Shown: positions 53,209 through 62,065 of the stretch, piece by piece
Numbering within the stretch: position 1 is the stretch's first letter
Layout: each line of letters begins with the position of its first letter
From: Superficieibacter electus
GTDB taxonomy: Bacteria > Pseudomonadota > Gammaproteobacteria > Enterobacterales > Enterobacteriaceae
Assembly: GCF_002915575.1 (NCBI RefSeq)
Contig: NZ_PQGD01000010.1
Span: 155,644-219,643, forward strand
Length of the DNA: 64,000 nucleotides
Direction of reading: 5' to 3'
Made by a program: the position numbers and the translations under genes
Notes under the pieces: generated by a model
The model's database searches: none
What the model was told of the DNA's origin: nothing
What the model saw: only the letters and a program-made list of their open reading frames with translations

Positions 53209-54684
53209 TTAAATTATTTGCGCAAGTTGCCGGATACCCTGTCGCAGAACATCCGGGGAATGATTCGCAAAACCAAGCAGGATGCCTTCCTTCGCTGGAG
53301 GTCGTTGGCAATAGCGATCAAGCGATTGTATTCCCATTCCATGTTGGCGCGCTTTTGCTTCAACCTCTTTTCCCTTTAATCCATTCTGTAACCAGCAGAC
53401 TAAATGAATACCTGAGTCCGAAGGATGGACAATCATCTTGTGTGCTAAATACTCATCAATGGCAGCAATGAGCGCCATCTTACGTTCATAGCATTTTTTA
53501 CGAATACGCCGTACGTGGCTGGCGTAATGCCCTTCTTCGATAAAACGGGCCAGCACAGCCTGCTCGAGATAGCCGGTGCAGACATCGGAAATATATTTAG
53601 CGTTCAGTAAATAATCCTGTAATCCTGCAGGCGCGACTAAAAAACCCAGCCGAAATTCCGGGTACATCATTTTAGAGAATGTTCCTGAATAAATGACCCG
53701 ATTATATTTGTCCAGTCCCTGGAGAGCCTGCACTGAGCGAGTGGCGTAGCGAAACTCACTATTGTAATCATCTTCGAATATCCATGTCTGATTGACGTGC
53801 GCCCACTCCAGTAACGCAAGCCGCCGAGAAAGGCTGAGGGTGCCACCCAGCGGAAATTGATGTGATGGGGCGGTATACACCAGACGGGGAGTGGAATAAT
53901 GCGCAATACCGTCGTTAATATCTATGCCATCGGTATCGACCCGGACGGGCCTGACAACAGCGCCACCAGCAGTAAATGCGCCTCGGGCTCCATTATAACC
54001 CGGGTCGTCCAGCCATACCTCGCTACCAGGCGAAAGTAGTGCTTTCGCCGTAATGTTCAGTGCCTGCTGGATGCCATTGACAATGATGACCTGGTCTTCA
54101 TGGCAATGAACGCCTCGGGTGGTCTTAATATAAGCACTGATAGCTCGCCGTAGCGGTTTATACCCTCCGGGGTGTGTATGCAGGCCAAGCTCCCGCTTTG
54201 ATTGCCGCCAGACCCGGCCAAGTAGTCGTCCCCACAGCGCATGAGGAAACAGATCGGTACAGCCGACCCCAACGGTGAAAAGACGGTGGTTCTTATTATC
54301 TTTCTGACTTTCTATCCATAAAGGGCTGACTGCAGTGATATCAGCGTTCAGTTGATCCGTAGAAAAATGCCGTGATTCAGGGGAAATACCCGGTTGACAT
54401 ACGCCAATCGCACTCTCTGGAATGCTTTGTGCCACAAAGGTGCCTGAACCTTTACGCGTTTCGAGATAGCCTTCATCTAACAGACGGTGAAGGCCAGCAA
54501 TCACGGAATTGCGAGAAATCGCCATCATCTCTGCCAGTGCACGGCTGGACGGTATTCTTGCGCCAGCCATCAGAACTCCGTCAAGAATGGCATTGCGAAT
54601 CGCACTGTACACTTGATCCTTAATGATGCCATCTTTTAAGAGCAAATCCTGAAAAAAGGGGGCAATCGCTTTTTTAGTGGACAT
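53209..54684 (-). CDS. MocR/PdxR-type regulator: GntR winged helix fused to aminotransferase domain
   Basis: The 491 residues form an N-terminal GntR HTH (about 20-90; VYSAIRNAILDGVLMAGARI, then SRALAEMMAISRNSV) and a fold-type-I aminotransferase domain (about 130-490) with the PLP lysine in YSGTFSKMMYPEFRLGF and the cofactor contact WIFEDDYNSEFRY. MocR proteins use PLP or its adducts to switch transcription, usually of the divergent neighbour. The divergent neighbour here is a GNAT acetyltransferase. The ATG at 54684 is preferred because AGGGA is 5 bases before it. Confidence 0.92.
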   Translation of the reverse strand: MSTKKAIAPFFQDLLLKDGIIKDQVYSAIRNAILDGVLMAGARIPSSRALAEMMAISRNSVIAGLHRLLDEGYLETRKGSGTFVAQSIPESAIGVCQPGISPESRHFSTDQLNADITAVSPLWIESQKDNKNHRLFTVGVGCTDLFPHALWGRLLGRVWRQSKRELGLHTHPGGYKPLRRAISAYIKTTRGVHCHEDQVIIVNGIQQALNITAKALLSPGSEVWLDDPGYNGARGAFTAGGAVVRPVRVDTDGIDINDGIAHYSTPRLVYTAPSHQFPLGGTLSLSRRLALLEWAHVNQTWIFEDDYNSEFRYATRSVQALQGLDKYNRVIYSGTFSKMMYPEFRLGFLVAPAGLQDYLLNAKYISDVCTGYLEQAVLARFIEEGHYASHVRRIRKKCYERKMALIAAIDEYLAHKMIVHPSDSGIHLVCWLQNGLKGKEVEAKARQHGMGIQSLDRYCQRPPAKEGILLGFANHSPDVLRQGIRQLAQII

Positions 54685-54713
54685 CTTCATCCCTGGTACG
54701 CTTAAAAGTGGAC
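54676..54713. promoter_or_regulatory. AGTGGAC direct repeats at the MocR/GNAT divergent promoter
   Basis: AGTGGAC occurs at 54676-54682 (overlapping the first MocR codons) and again at 54707-54713, exactly 31 bp apart, about three DNA turns. A related CTGTCCC follows at 54732. MocR regulators often bind direct repeats, so these are operator candidates. Confidence 0.45.
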
Positions 54714-54811
54714 CCTAAAAATATATAAAAACTGTCCCTTAATAGATACCAAAACTGCGTTTATTATGGCGTCCGAAATTGACCCGTCACCGTATGAATG
54801 TGAGGAAAATT

Positions 54812-55276
54812 ATGATTATGGACAGTGACATCAAGAACGTAACTATTCAACAGGCAATTAATGAGGATTACGCACAGTGGATACCCTTATGGAAAAGCTA
54901 TCAGGAATTTTATGGTGTCGACATTCCCGAACCGATAACGCGTTTGAACTGGGGCCGCTTTTTTGATGCTGGTGAACCTATGTTTTGCGCTGTAGCAAAG
55001 GTCGATGATCACATAATTGGGTTTGTACATTACCTGTTTCACCGCTCCACCTGGGCTGCGACAAACTACTGTTATCTCGAAGATCTCTTTGTCAGGCCAG
55101 ATGTCCGTGGTAAGCAGGTCGGAAAACAGCTCATTGACTATGTCAGACAACAGGCTCATGCCCATGAAGCCTCACGTCTGTACTGGCATACTCATCAAAC
55201 CAATTTGCGTGGGCAGCGCCTGTACGATTGGGTAGCGAAAAAAAGCGGCATGATAGAGTACCAAATGCCGATGTGA
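54812..55276 (+). CDS. GNAT-family N-acetyltransferase
   Basis: The 154 residues have acetyl-CoA motif A at LEDLFVRPDVRGKQVGKQLI and motif B near RLYWHTHQTNLRGQRLYD. The WHTHQTNLRGQRLYDWVA pattern is common in small-molecule acetyltransferases of this family. Substrate unknown. The ATG at 54812 follows GAGGAA; the frame is open 11 codons upstream. It is divergent from the MocR gene across about 130 bp, so MocR probably controls it. Confidence 0.88.
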   Translation: MIMDSDIKNVTIQQAINEDYAQWIPLWKSYQEFYGVDIPEPITRLNWGRFFDAGEPMFCAVAKVDDHIIGFVHYLFHRSTWAATNYCYLEDLFVRPDVRGKQVGKQLIDYVRQQAHAHEASRLYWHTHQTNLRGQRLYDWVAKKSGMIEYQMPM

Positions 55277-55345
55277 TAACCGGCGTTTGTTTAACCGCCG
55301 CAAGTACCCACTGACGTGACGTCGTAAGTTAGGGGAAAAGAGGGG

Positions 55346-55378
55346 GACAACGTCCTGGCGTCTTGTCAGGACGTTGTC
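55346..55378. terminator. Perfect 12-bp hairpin between GNAT and tcyJ genes
   Basis: GACAACGTCCTG (55346-55357) pairs exactly with CAGGACGTTGTC (55367-55378) between two convergent genes. No long T-run on either side. Confidence 0.6.
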
Positions 55379-55413
55379 AATTTCACAAGTGATTTGTTGA
55401 CGGTGGGTGTTAT

Positions 55414-56214
55414 TTACCTGGTCACGTCCGCGCCAAACCATTTCTCGGACAGAGCCTTCAGGCTGCCGTCTTTCTGCATATCCGCAATGGCGTTATCCAC
55501 CGCTTTCAGCAGATCGTCGTTGCCTTTACGCACCGCGACGCCCGCTTCCTGGCGAGAGAACGCATCACCCGCCACCGCCAGCGTATTATTGGTTTTCTTA
55601 ACCAGATCCAGCGCTGCCAGGCGGTCAACCAGAATGGCATCAATACGGCCTACGCGCAGATCCTGATATTTAGTCGGATCATCATCATAGGTACGAATAT
55701 CCACGCCCTGCACGTTCTGGCGCAGCCACTCTTCATAGTTGGTGCCAAGACCCACGCCAACCTTTTTACCTTTCAGATCGGCGGCGGATTTAATATTGCC
55801 CTCATTGCCCTTTTTCACCAGCGCCTGGATACCGGAAACGGTGTACGGCGTGGAGAAATCGTATTTCTTTTTCCGCTCGTCGGAGATGGTGACCTGGTTA
55901 ATCACTACATCAATACGTTTGGAATCCAGCGATGCCAACATCCCGTCCCACTTGGTGGGCTTGAGAGAGGCTTTCACACCCAGATGCTGGGCCAGTTGTT
56001 CGGCAAATTCGACTTCAAAACCGGTCAGCTTGCCGTCATCACCCTGAAAACTGAACGGCGGATAGGTGCCTTCCAGCCCTACCAGTAGCGTGCCGCGCTC
56101 TTTCACTTTGTTCAGCAGACCTTCATCGGCGAAGGTTTTCGCGCTCACGCCTGCCATTAATGCTACTGCCATTACGCCCATCAGCGCCTGACGACCCAGA
56201 AGTGCTAGTTTCAT
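55414..56214 (-). CDS. tcyJ: Cystine-binding periplasmic protein TcyJ (FliY)
   Basis: The 266 residues begin with a signal peptide (LGRQALMGVMAVALMAGVSA) and an SBP_bac_3 domain (GTYPPFSFQGDDGKLTGFEV; NQVTISDERKKKYDFSTPY). It delivers cystine to TcyL/TcyN. The start at 56214 equals the E. coli length, with GGGG in front. It is the last gene of the fliA-fliZ-tcyJ run. Confidence 0.97.
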   Translation of the reverse strand: MKLALLGRQALMGVMAVALMAGVSAKTFADEGLLNKVKERGTLLVGLEGTYPPFSFQGDDGKLTGFEVEFAEQLAQHLGVKASLKPTKWDGMLASLDSKRIDVVINQVTISDERKKKYDFSTPYTVSGIQALVKKGNEGNIKSAADLKGKKVGVGLGTNYEEWLRQNVQGVDIRTYDDDPTKYQDLRVGRIDAILVDRLAALDLVKKTNNTLAVAGDAFSRQEAGVAVRKGNDDLLKAVDNAIADMQKDGSLKALSEKWFGADVTR

Positions 56215-56300
56215 AATTGCCCCGACCAGAGAAAAATTGACTGTATTGTAAGGCGTTAGCACAGGATCGCCAGCACCTTTGCGCTACAACTTATTCACTT

Positions 56301-56852
56301 TTAATATATATCACAAACCTCGGCGTGCGCGATGTCCTGTGTGTCGGCCAGCGCATGACGCGTCTGAAACTGGACATACTTGCGTAAGGCAATGCGGTAG
56401 TTATTCGTGCTGGTCGTTGGCAGCCAGGGTTCGAGATTTTCATCGGGGAAACCTTCATCCAGCAAGCGGCGAGAGACGTTCTGCTCAGTCAGATGATTAC
56501 CAAGACGGCGCAGGCGTACGACGTATTCACGCACGGTACCGTGACTCATCTCGGTGTGTTCAAAAAGATATTGCTTAAAGCCGATAATATCAAAATAGTC
56601 GCTCTGCGTTTTGCAGTGCAGATCGCCGCAGAATCGGCAGAGTGCGACCCATTTTTGCTGCTCGACCAGCCAGGTCTCATCATCAATCAACATATCGAGG
56701 CGGGAAATAGCGATTTTGTTGACGATTTCGCCCTGGCGGACCAGCGTGATGCGGTCAAGCAGCTTGTGGCAATGGGCGCAATGCGTCTGGCTGTGTTTAA
56801 AGTCTTTTAGGTAGCGGCTTAGGGGCCGTCTTTTTACTTGCTGCACCGTCAT
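56301..56852 (-). CDS. fliZ: FliZ, regulator of motility and sigma-S antagonist
   Basis: The 183 residues equal the E. coli length, with RRPLSRYLKDFKHSQTHCAHC at the start and the phage-integrase-like core segment SHGTVREYVVRLRRLGNHL. FliZ represses sigma-S-dependent curli and c-di-GMP genes and supports FlhDC activity. The C-terminal 20 residues differ from E. coli. It is 63 bp downstream of fliA in the same operon. Confidence 0.97.
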   Translation of the reverse strand: MTVQQVKRRPLSRYLKDFKHSQTHCAHCHKLLDRITLVRQGEIVNKIAISRLDMLIDDETWLVEQQKWVALCRFCGDLHCKTQSDYFDIIGFKQYLFEHTEMSHGTVREYVVRLRRLGNHLTEQNVSRRLLDEGFPDENLEPWLPTTSTNNYRIALRKYVQFQTRHALADTQDIAHAEVCDIY

Positions 56853-56915
56853 GATAACTCCTGGTTGTCATTGCGTTGTGCGGCACTTTTCAGGGGCGGT
56901 GAATTCACCTCCAAC

Positions 56916-57635
56916 CTATAACTTACCCAGGCGGCTCCTCAGGCGTTTAATCGCCTGACTGTGCAACTGGCTGACCCGCGACTCGCCGACTTCCAGAACT
57001 GCGCCGATCTCTTTGAGGTTCAGCTCTTCCTGATAGTACAGCGTGAGCACCAGCTGTTCGCGTTCCGGTAAGGCTTCTATCGCCTCCATCACGCGCTGGC
57101 GCAGGTTGCTGTCCAGCAATTGTTGCAGCGGATTTTCCCGCTGATGGTCGTCCGATACCAGCTCAATACCGTCGCCATGCTCTTCATGCCATTCATCCCA
57201 GGAGAAGAGTTGACTATTATTGGTATCCAGCAGCATCTGGCGATAATCTTCAACAGGAATGCCGAGATGCTGCGCAACTTCGGTTTCGGTTGCGTTACGT
57301 CCCAGCTGTTGCTCCAGCTGTCCCATTGCCTGCGCGACTTCACGCGCGTTGCGGCGAACGCTGCGCGGCACCCAGTCGCGACTGCGCAATTCGTCCAGCA
57401 TCGCCCCGCGAATGCGTTGCACTGCGTAAGTTGTAAATGCCGTTCCTTGCAGAGCATCGTATCGTTCAACGGCATTTAATAACCCAATGCCACCCGCCTG
57501 AAGCAGATCGTCCAGTTCCACGCTCGCTGGCAAGCGCACCTGAAGGCGCAATGCTTCATGACGCACCAGAGGTACATAACGCTGCCATAGCGAGTGTTTA
57601 TCCATTACACCTTCAGCGGTATAGAGTGAAGTCAC
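56916..57635 (-). CDS. fliA: Flagellar sigma factor FliA (sigma-28)
   Basis: The 239 residues hold regions 2 (ELDDLLQAGGIGLLNAVERY; TYAVQRIRGAMLDELRSRDWVP), 3 and 4 (LVLTLYYQEELNLKEIGAVL) of group 3 sigma factors. FliA directs class III flagellar promoters and is held by FlgM until the hook is complete. The start is GTG at 57635. It precedes fliZ and tcyJ and is divergent in function from fliC, which lies upstream on the same strand. Confidence 0.98.
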   Translation of the reverse strand: MTSLYTAEGVMDKHSLWQRYVPLVRHEALRLQVRLPASVELDDLLQAGGIGLLNAVERYDALQGTAFTTYAVQRIRGAMLDELRSRDWVPRSVRRNAREVAQAMGQLEQQLGRNATETEVAQHLGIPVEDYRQMLLDTNNSQLFSWDEWHEEHGDGIELVSDDHQRENPLQQLLDSNLRQRVMEAIEALPEREQLVLTLYYQEELNLKEIGAVLEVGESRVSQLHSQAIKRLRSRLGKL

Positions 57636-57659
57636 GATAAACAGCCCTGCGTTAATGAG

Positions 57660-57686
57660 TTATCGGCATGATTATCCGTTTCTGGA
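57660..57686 (-). promoter_or_regulatory. Candidate sigma-28 promoter of fliA
   Basis: On the minus strand a perfect -10 GCCGATAA lies at 57667-57660, 24 bp before the fliA start. The -35 at 11-bp spacing (TCCAGAAA) is poor. Autoregulation of fliA by sigma-28 is known in E. coli, together with FlhDC activation. Confidence 0.5.
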
Positions 57687-57755
57687 GGGCTTTTAATCGG
57701 ATGAATAGTGGGTGAAATGGGGGGTTATTTAGGGATTACGACAGATCGGAGCAGT

Positions 57756-57781
57756 AAAAAAACCCCGCCGAAGCGGGGTTT
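57756..57781 (-). terminator. Terminator of fliC
   Basis: AAACCCCGC (57760-57768) pairs with GCGGGGTTT (57773-57781) around CGAA; on the minus strand seven T residues follow. It lies about 18 bp after the fliC stop. Confidence 0.95.
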
Positions 57782-57799
57782 GACAGGTAAGAAAGGCGA

Positions 57800-59476
57800 T
57801 TAGCCCTGCAGCAGAGACAGGATCTGCTGCGGTACCTGGTTAGCTTTGGACAGCACGGAGTTACCAGCCTGCTGGATGATCTGCGCTTTAGACATGTTCG
57901 ACACTTCGGTCGCATAGTCGGCGTCCTGAATACGGGACTGCGCTTCAGACAGGTTGGTGGTGGTGTTGTTCAGGTTGGTAACGGCGGAATCCAGACGGTT
58001 CTGCACGGCACCCAGGGAAGAACGGAATTTGTCGACGGAGGCGATTGCATCGTCCAGCGCTTTCAGCGGATCTGACGTTGCTGCTGACGTCGTGGCAGCG
58101 TCGGTAGTGAATGCACCTTCAGCATTTTTATAAACGGCTTTACCGCTACCGTTAGTAACAGAACCATCATCCTGCAGGAACAGGTGTTTAGTGTTATCAG
58201 TGGTCAGAGCACCGTCAGTGCCAGTATAGAGCTGGTCATTGGCCGCGCCTTTAGTAACAGCACCCGCATTGCTAACCTGAATTTCGTTCGCGCCAGTGCC
58301 TACAGTGAAACCGGTAGTTTTCGCAGCGGTTTGCAGCGCAGAAGCTGACATCACAGCATCTTCAACATCGATGGCACCAGCAGTAACACCACTGTCGCCA
58401 CTACCCGCCAGAGTGAACTTAGCGCCATCGGCTGCAGTAATCGTTGTTTCAACCGCGGCAGCACCGGCATGGTTTTTAGTCAACGCATCCAGGGTTGCGT
58501 CTGTCACTGCGCCAGAGTTGTTCTGGGTAAGGTTGCCAGTAGTATCAATGAACAGGGCAGAACCGTCTTTTGCGGCGATTTTGCCATCACTTGAAAGCAC
58601 AACATCGACAGAGGTAGTACCCACTGTGACGCTCAGTGATGCGGTGTCACCTGCTTTTGGTGTCAGATACGACTGTACAGATGAAGACGTGACTCCAGCG
58701 CCAGAAGCATTAAATGAGAATGATTTGTTTGTCGCATTATACGTGTAGGCTGTATCAGTTGCTGCCCCAAAGCCATTAGCAATGGTGGCATGGACAGTAT
58801 CGGTTCCTTTCAGGCTATTAAGAACGTCAGAAGCAGTAGTCTTATTCAGCCCGGCGGATACTGTGTAATCATTGCCTACCGCATTGCCAATTTTTGCTGC
58901 TTCAAGATCGGCTTTGCTGGCGGCAGTATTGGCAACAGAGCCTTTACCATTAACGTTAAAATTGCCAAGTTTCAGCGTATTAGAATCAATTTTCTGCAGA
59001 TCGATAGAAATAGTTTCACCATCGTTTGCACCAATCTGGATTTTCAGAGAACCGTCTTTAGACAGTACGTTCACGCCGTTGAACTGGGTCTGGCCAGATA
59101 CGCGGTCAATTTCGTCCAGACGGGATTTGATTTCGTCCTGGATGGAGTCCAGATCGGAAGAAGAGTTAGTCCCGGTGGTTGCCTGAACGGTCAGTTCACG
59201 CACACGCTGTAAGTTGTTGTTGATTTCAGACAGAGCGCCTTCAGTGGTCTGCGCCAGAGAGATACCGTCGTTGGCGTTACGCGCAGCCTGAGTCAGGCCT
59301 TTGATGTTAGAGGTGAAGCGGTTAGCAATCGCCTGACCTGCGGCATCGTCTTTCGCGCTGTTGATACGCAGACCGGAAGACAGACGCTCGATGGAGGTAG
59401 ACAGAGCAGACTGGTTTTTGTTGATGTTATTCTGAGTGATCAGCGAGAGGCTGTTGGTATTAATGACTTGTGCCAT
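57800..59476 (-). CDS. fliC: Flagellin FliC
   Basis: The 558 residues show conserved D0/D1 ends (MAQVINTNSLSLITQNNINK; PQQILSLLQG) and a Thr/Ala/Gly-rich variable middle (about 170-460) that carries the H antigen. The TLR5 site is intact (QRVRELTVQ). Flagellin is exported by the flagellar type III system and polymerises into the filament. A strong sigma-28 promoter lies upstream and a strong terminator downstream. No fliB methylase gene is next to it, unlike Salmonella. Confidence 0.98.
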   Translation of the reverse strand: MAQVINTNSLSLITQNNINKNQSALSTSIERLSSGLRINSAKDDAAGQAIANRFTSNIKGLTQAARNANDGISLAQTTEGALSEINNNLQRVRELTVQATTGTNSSSDLDSIQDEIKSRLDEIDRVSGQTQFNGVNVLSKDGSLKIQIGANDGETISIDLQKIDSNTLKLGNFNVNGKGSVANTAASKADLEAAKIGNAVGNDYTVSAGLNKTTASDVLNSLKGTDTVHATIANGFGAATDTAYTYNATNKSFSFNASGAGVTSSSVQSYLTPKAGDTASLSVTVGTTSVDVVLSSDGKIAAKDGSALFIDTTGNLTQNNSGAVTDATLDALTKNHAGAAAVETTITAADGAKFTLAGSGDSGVTAGAIDVEDAVMSASALQTAAKTTGFTVGTGANEIQVSNAGAVTKGAANDQLYTGTDGALTTDNTKHLFLQDDGSVTNGSGKAVYKNAEGAFTTDAATTSAATSDPLKALDDAIASVDKFRSSLGAVQNRLDSAVTNLNNTTTNLSEAQSRIQDADYATEVSNMSKAQIIQQAGNSVLSKANQVPQQILSLLQG

Positions 59477-59553
59477 GATTCATTTTCCTGTTTATCAAGT
59501 CTACGATTAACGTGTTGGGTTTCCACCCGTCGGCTTCGTCGCCGTCAAACCTG

Positions 59554-59580
59554 TTATCGTCTGGTTGCCAACAACCTTTA
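59554..59580 (-). promoter_or_regulatory. Sigma-28 promoter of fliC
   Basis: On the minus strand TAAAGGTT-N11-GACGATAA matches 7 of 8 bases in each half of the consensus TAAAGTTT-N11-GCCGATAA. Transcription would start near 59547, about 70 nt before the fliC ATG. Confidence 0.92.
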
Positions 59581-59674
59581 GACTTTTTTTTCGTGCCGCC
59601 GATATTTTTCCTGAGCGCCGAAATACCCTTTTCTATCCCCCTTATTCTTGCCATTAAATAAAGACAATTAAGCA

Positions 59675-59701
59675 TAAACTTTGCTTCATTCAGGCCGATA
59701 A
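59675..59701 (+). promoter_or_regulatory. Sigma-28 promoter of fliDST
   Basis: TAAACTTT-N11-GCCGATAA matches the consensus at 15 of 16 positions, with a perfect -10. It lies 42 bp before the fliD ATG. Confidence 0.95.
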
Positions 59702-59743
59702 CACCGGTATTCGTTCTACGTGTCGGTACATTAAGGAATTACT

Positions 59744-61153
59744 ATGGCAAGTATTTCAACGCTGGGAGTCGGGTCGGGCCTGGACCTGAGCAGCATTCTG
59801 GACAGTCTGGAAGCAGCAGAAAAAGCAGGCTTAAAACCCATCTCGGCTCAGCAGACCTCATATACCGCCAAGTTAAGCGCCTATGGCTCGTTAAGCAGTG
59901 CACTGGAAAAATTCCAGACCGCCAATACCGCCCTGGGTAAAGCAGACTTATTTACCGCGACCTCAACCACCAGCAGCAGTACGGCCTTTACGGCTACCAC
60001 GTCCGGTAGCGCGATTGCCGGTAAATACACCATTAAAGTCACGCAGCTGGCCCAGGCGCAAACGCTGACCAGCCAGCAAACGCAGCTCGATAATAAATCT
60101 GCGATTGCGACGTCAGACAGTAAACTCACTATCCAGCAGGGTGGCGACAAAAAGCCGGTGACCATTGATATCAGCGCCGCGAATTCATCATTAACGGGCA
60201 TTCGTGACGCGATCAATAATGCAAAAGCGGGCGTTAGCGCCAGTATCATTAATGTGGGTGGCGGAGAGTATCGTCTTTCTATTACCTCCGACGACACGGG
60301 CGCTGACAATGCCATGAAATTAAGCGTCAGCGGCGACAGCGCATTACAGGATTTTTTAGGCTATGACGGTGCTGACAGTAGCCTGGGCATGAAAGAAAGC
60401 GTCACCGCCCAGGACGCTGAACTGTACGTTAACAACGTTAAAATCGTTAACAGCAGCAACACGATTAGTAACGCGCTGGAAGATATCACCCTGAATCTGA
60501 CCGACGTCACTACGGGTAATCAGACGCTAACCATCACTAAAGATACGTCGAAAGCAGAAACAGCGATTAAAGACTGGGTGACGGCGTATAACGCCTTACA
60601 GGACACCTTCAGTAGCCTGACAAAATACACCGCCGTTGATGCCGGTGCGGATAGCCAGAACGCCAGCAACGGCGCGCTGCTGGGTGACTCTACCCTGCGC
60701 ACGATTCAGACCCAGTTGAAAGGTTTGCTCACCAATACCTCGGGGTCGACCTCAATTAAAACGCTGGCGCAAATTGGCATCACTTCTGACCCGAGCACCG
60801 GACAGTTAGAAGTGGATGATGACAAGCTGGAAGCCGCGCTGAAAAAAGACGCCTCCGGCGTAAAAGATATGATTGTTGGCGACGGCAAAAAAACTGGGGT
60901 GACGACGGCCATCGGCAGCAACCTCACCAGTTGGCTGTCCAAAACTGGCATTATTCAGGCGGCCAAAGACGGCGTGAGCAAAACGCTCAACCACTTGACC
61001 GAGCAATATAACGCTGCCAGCACGCGTATTGATTCGCTGGTCGCCCGCTATAAAGCACAGTTCACCCAACTCGATATCCTGATGAACTCATTGAACTCAA
61101 CCAGCAGCTACCTGACTCAACAATTTGAGTCTACGGATAGCAGCAAAAAATAA
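59744..61153 (+). CDS. fliD: Flagellar filament cap protein FliD
   Basis: The 469 residues have conserved ends (MASISTLGVGSGLDLSSILD; LDILMNSLNSTSSYLTQQFE) and a variable middle. FliD forms the pentameric cap that folds flagellin at the filament tip. First gene of fliDST with its own sigma-28 promoter, divergent from fliC. Confidence 0.98.
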   Translation: MASISTLGVGSGLDLSSILDSLEAAEKAGLKPISAQQTSYTAKLSAYGSLSSALEKFQTANTALGKADLFTATSTTSSSTAFTATTSGSAIAGKYTIKVTQLAQAQTLTSQQTQLDNKSAIATSDSKLTIQQGGDKKPVTIDISAANSSLTGIRDAINNAKAGVSASIINVGGGEYRLSITSDDTGADNAMKLSVSGDSALQDFLGYDGADSSLGMKESVTAQDAELYVNNVKIVNSSNTISNALEDITLNLTDVTTGNQTLTITKDTSKAETAIKDWVTAYNALQDTFSSLTKYTAVDAGADSQNASNGALLGDSTLRTIQTQLKGLLTNTSGSTSIKTLAQIGITSDPSTGQLEVDDDKLEAALKKDASGVKDMIVGDGKKTGVTTAIGSNLTSWLSKTGIIQAAKDGVSKTLNHLTEQYNAASTRIDSLVARYKAQFTQLDILMNSLNSTSSYLTQQFESTDSSKK

Positions 61154-61170
61154 TTAATGCAGGAGACGTC

Positions 61171-61581
61171 ATGTACGGCGCAAAAGGCACGCAAACCTAC
61201 GCAAAAATCGGAGTGGAAAGCGCAGTGATGAGCGCAAGCCAGCAGCAGCTGGTGACGATGCTGTTTGACGGCGCGTTGAGTGCGTTAGTGCGCGCACGCT
61301 TATTTATGCAGGACAACAATCTGGAAGGGAAAGGACTATCCCTTTCTAAGGCGATCAACATCATTGAAAACGGCCTGAAAGTAGGCCTTGATGAGGACAG
61401 CCGTGACGAGTTAACGCAAAACTTGTTGGCGCTTTATGCCTACATGGTGAGACGCTTGCTGCAAGCGAATCTTCGCAATGACGTTAATGCCGTCGAGGAG
61501 GTTGAAGGTCTGCTGCGCAACATCGCAGAAGCCTGGAAGGAATCATTACTTACGCCTAATTTGATTCAGGACCCTGTCTAA
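61171..61581 (+). CDS. fliS: Flagellin export chaperone FliS
   Basis: The 136 residues have the family start [20 protein letters not shown] and four-helix chaperone pattern. FliS binds the FliC C-terminus in the cytoplasm and prevents early polymerisation. It follows fliD by 17 bp and its stop overlaps the fliT start by one base (TAATG). Confidence 0.97.
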   Translation: MYGAKGTQTYAKIGVESAVMSASQQQLVTMLFDGALSALVRARLFMQDNNLEGKGLSLSKAINIIENGLKVGLDEDSRDELTQNLLALYAYMVRRLLQANLRNDVNAVEEVEGLLRNIAEAWKESLLTPNLIQDPV

Positions 61582-61955
61582 TGAACCACGCACCGCAACT
61601 GTATACCTCGTATCAGCAGCTACTTGAAAAGAGTAACGTTATGCTGCGCCTTGCCACCGAAGGACTGTGGGAGGAATTAATCGCGACTGAAATGGATTAT
61701 GTCAGTGCGGTGCAAAAACTGGCGCAGCTAACGCAACAGGTTGCGCCCTCTTCCGTCGTGCAGGAGCAGCTTCGCCCCCTGCTGCGGTCGATTTTGAACA
61801 ACGAGAGTGAAGTAAAACGGCTTTTGCAAATCAGGATGGATGAGCTGGCTAAGCTGGTCGGACAGTCGTCCATCCAGAAATCCGTGCTCAATACCTATTC
61901 CAGACAGGGCGGCCATGTGCTGGTGCCGCAGGACAATCTCGACATCAGTCATTAA
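61581..61955 (+). CDS. fliT: Flagellar chaperone and FlhDC inhibitor FliT
   Basis: The 124-residue helical protein starts [22 protein letters not shown]. FliT is the export chaperone for FliD and, when free, binds FlhC to lower class II transcription. The middle is more divergent from E. coli than FliS is, as is usual for FliT. Confidence 0.95.
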   Translation: MNHAPQLYTSYQQLLEKSNVMLRLATEGLWEELIATEMDYVSAVQKLAQLTQQVAPSSVVQEQLRPLLRSILNNESEVKRLLQIRMDELAKLVGQSSIQKSVLNTYSRQGGHVLVPQDNLDISH

Positions 61956-62065
61956 TTTTGCTTATCACCGGTCTTTATGGCGCGAGAAAAATAATCTGAC
62001 TCGTGCCAGGCGCTTTTCAAACGGATATCCCATACTTGTGACACCTGGTTACATGGAGATGACGT

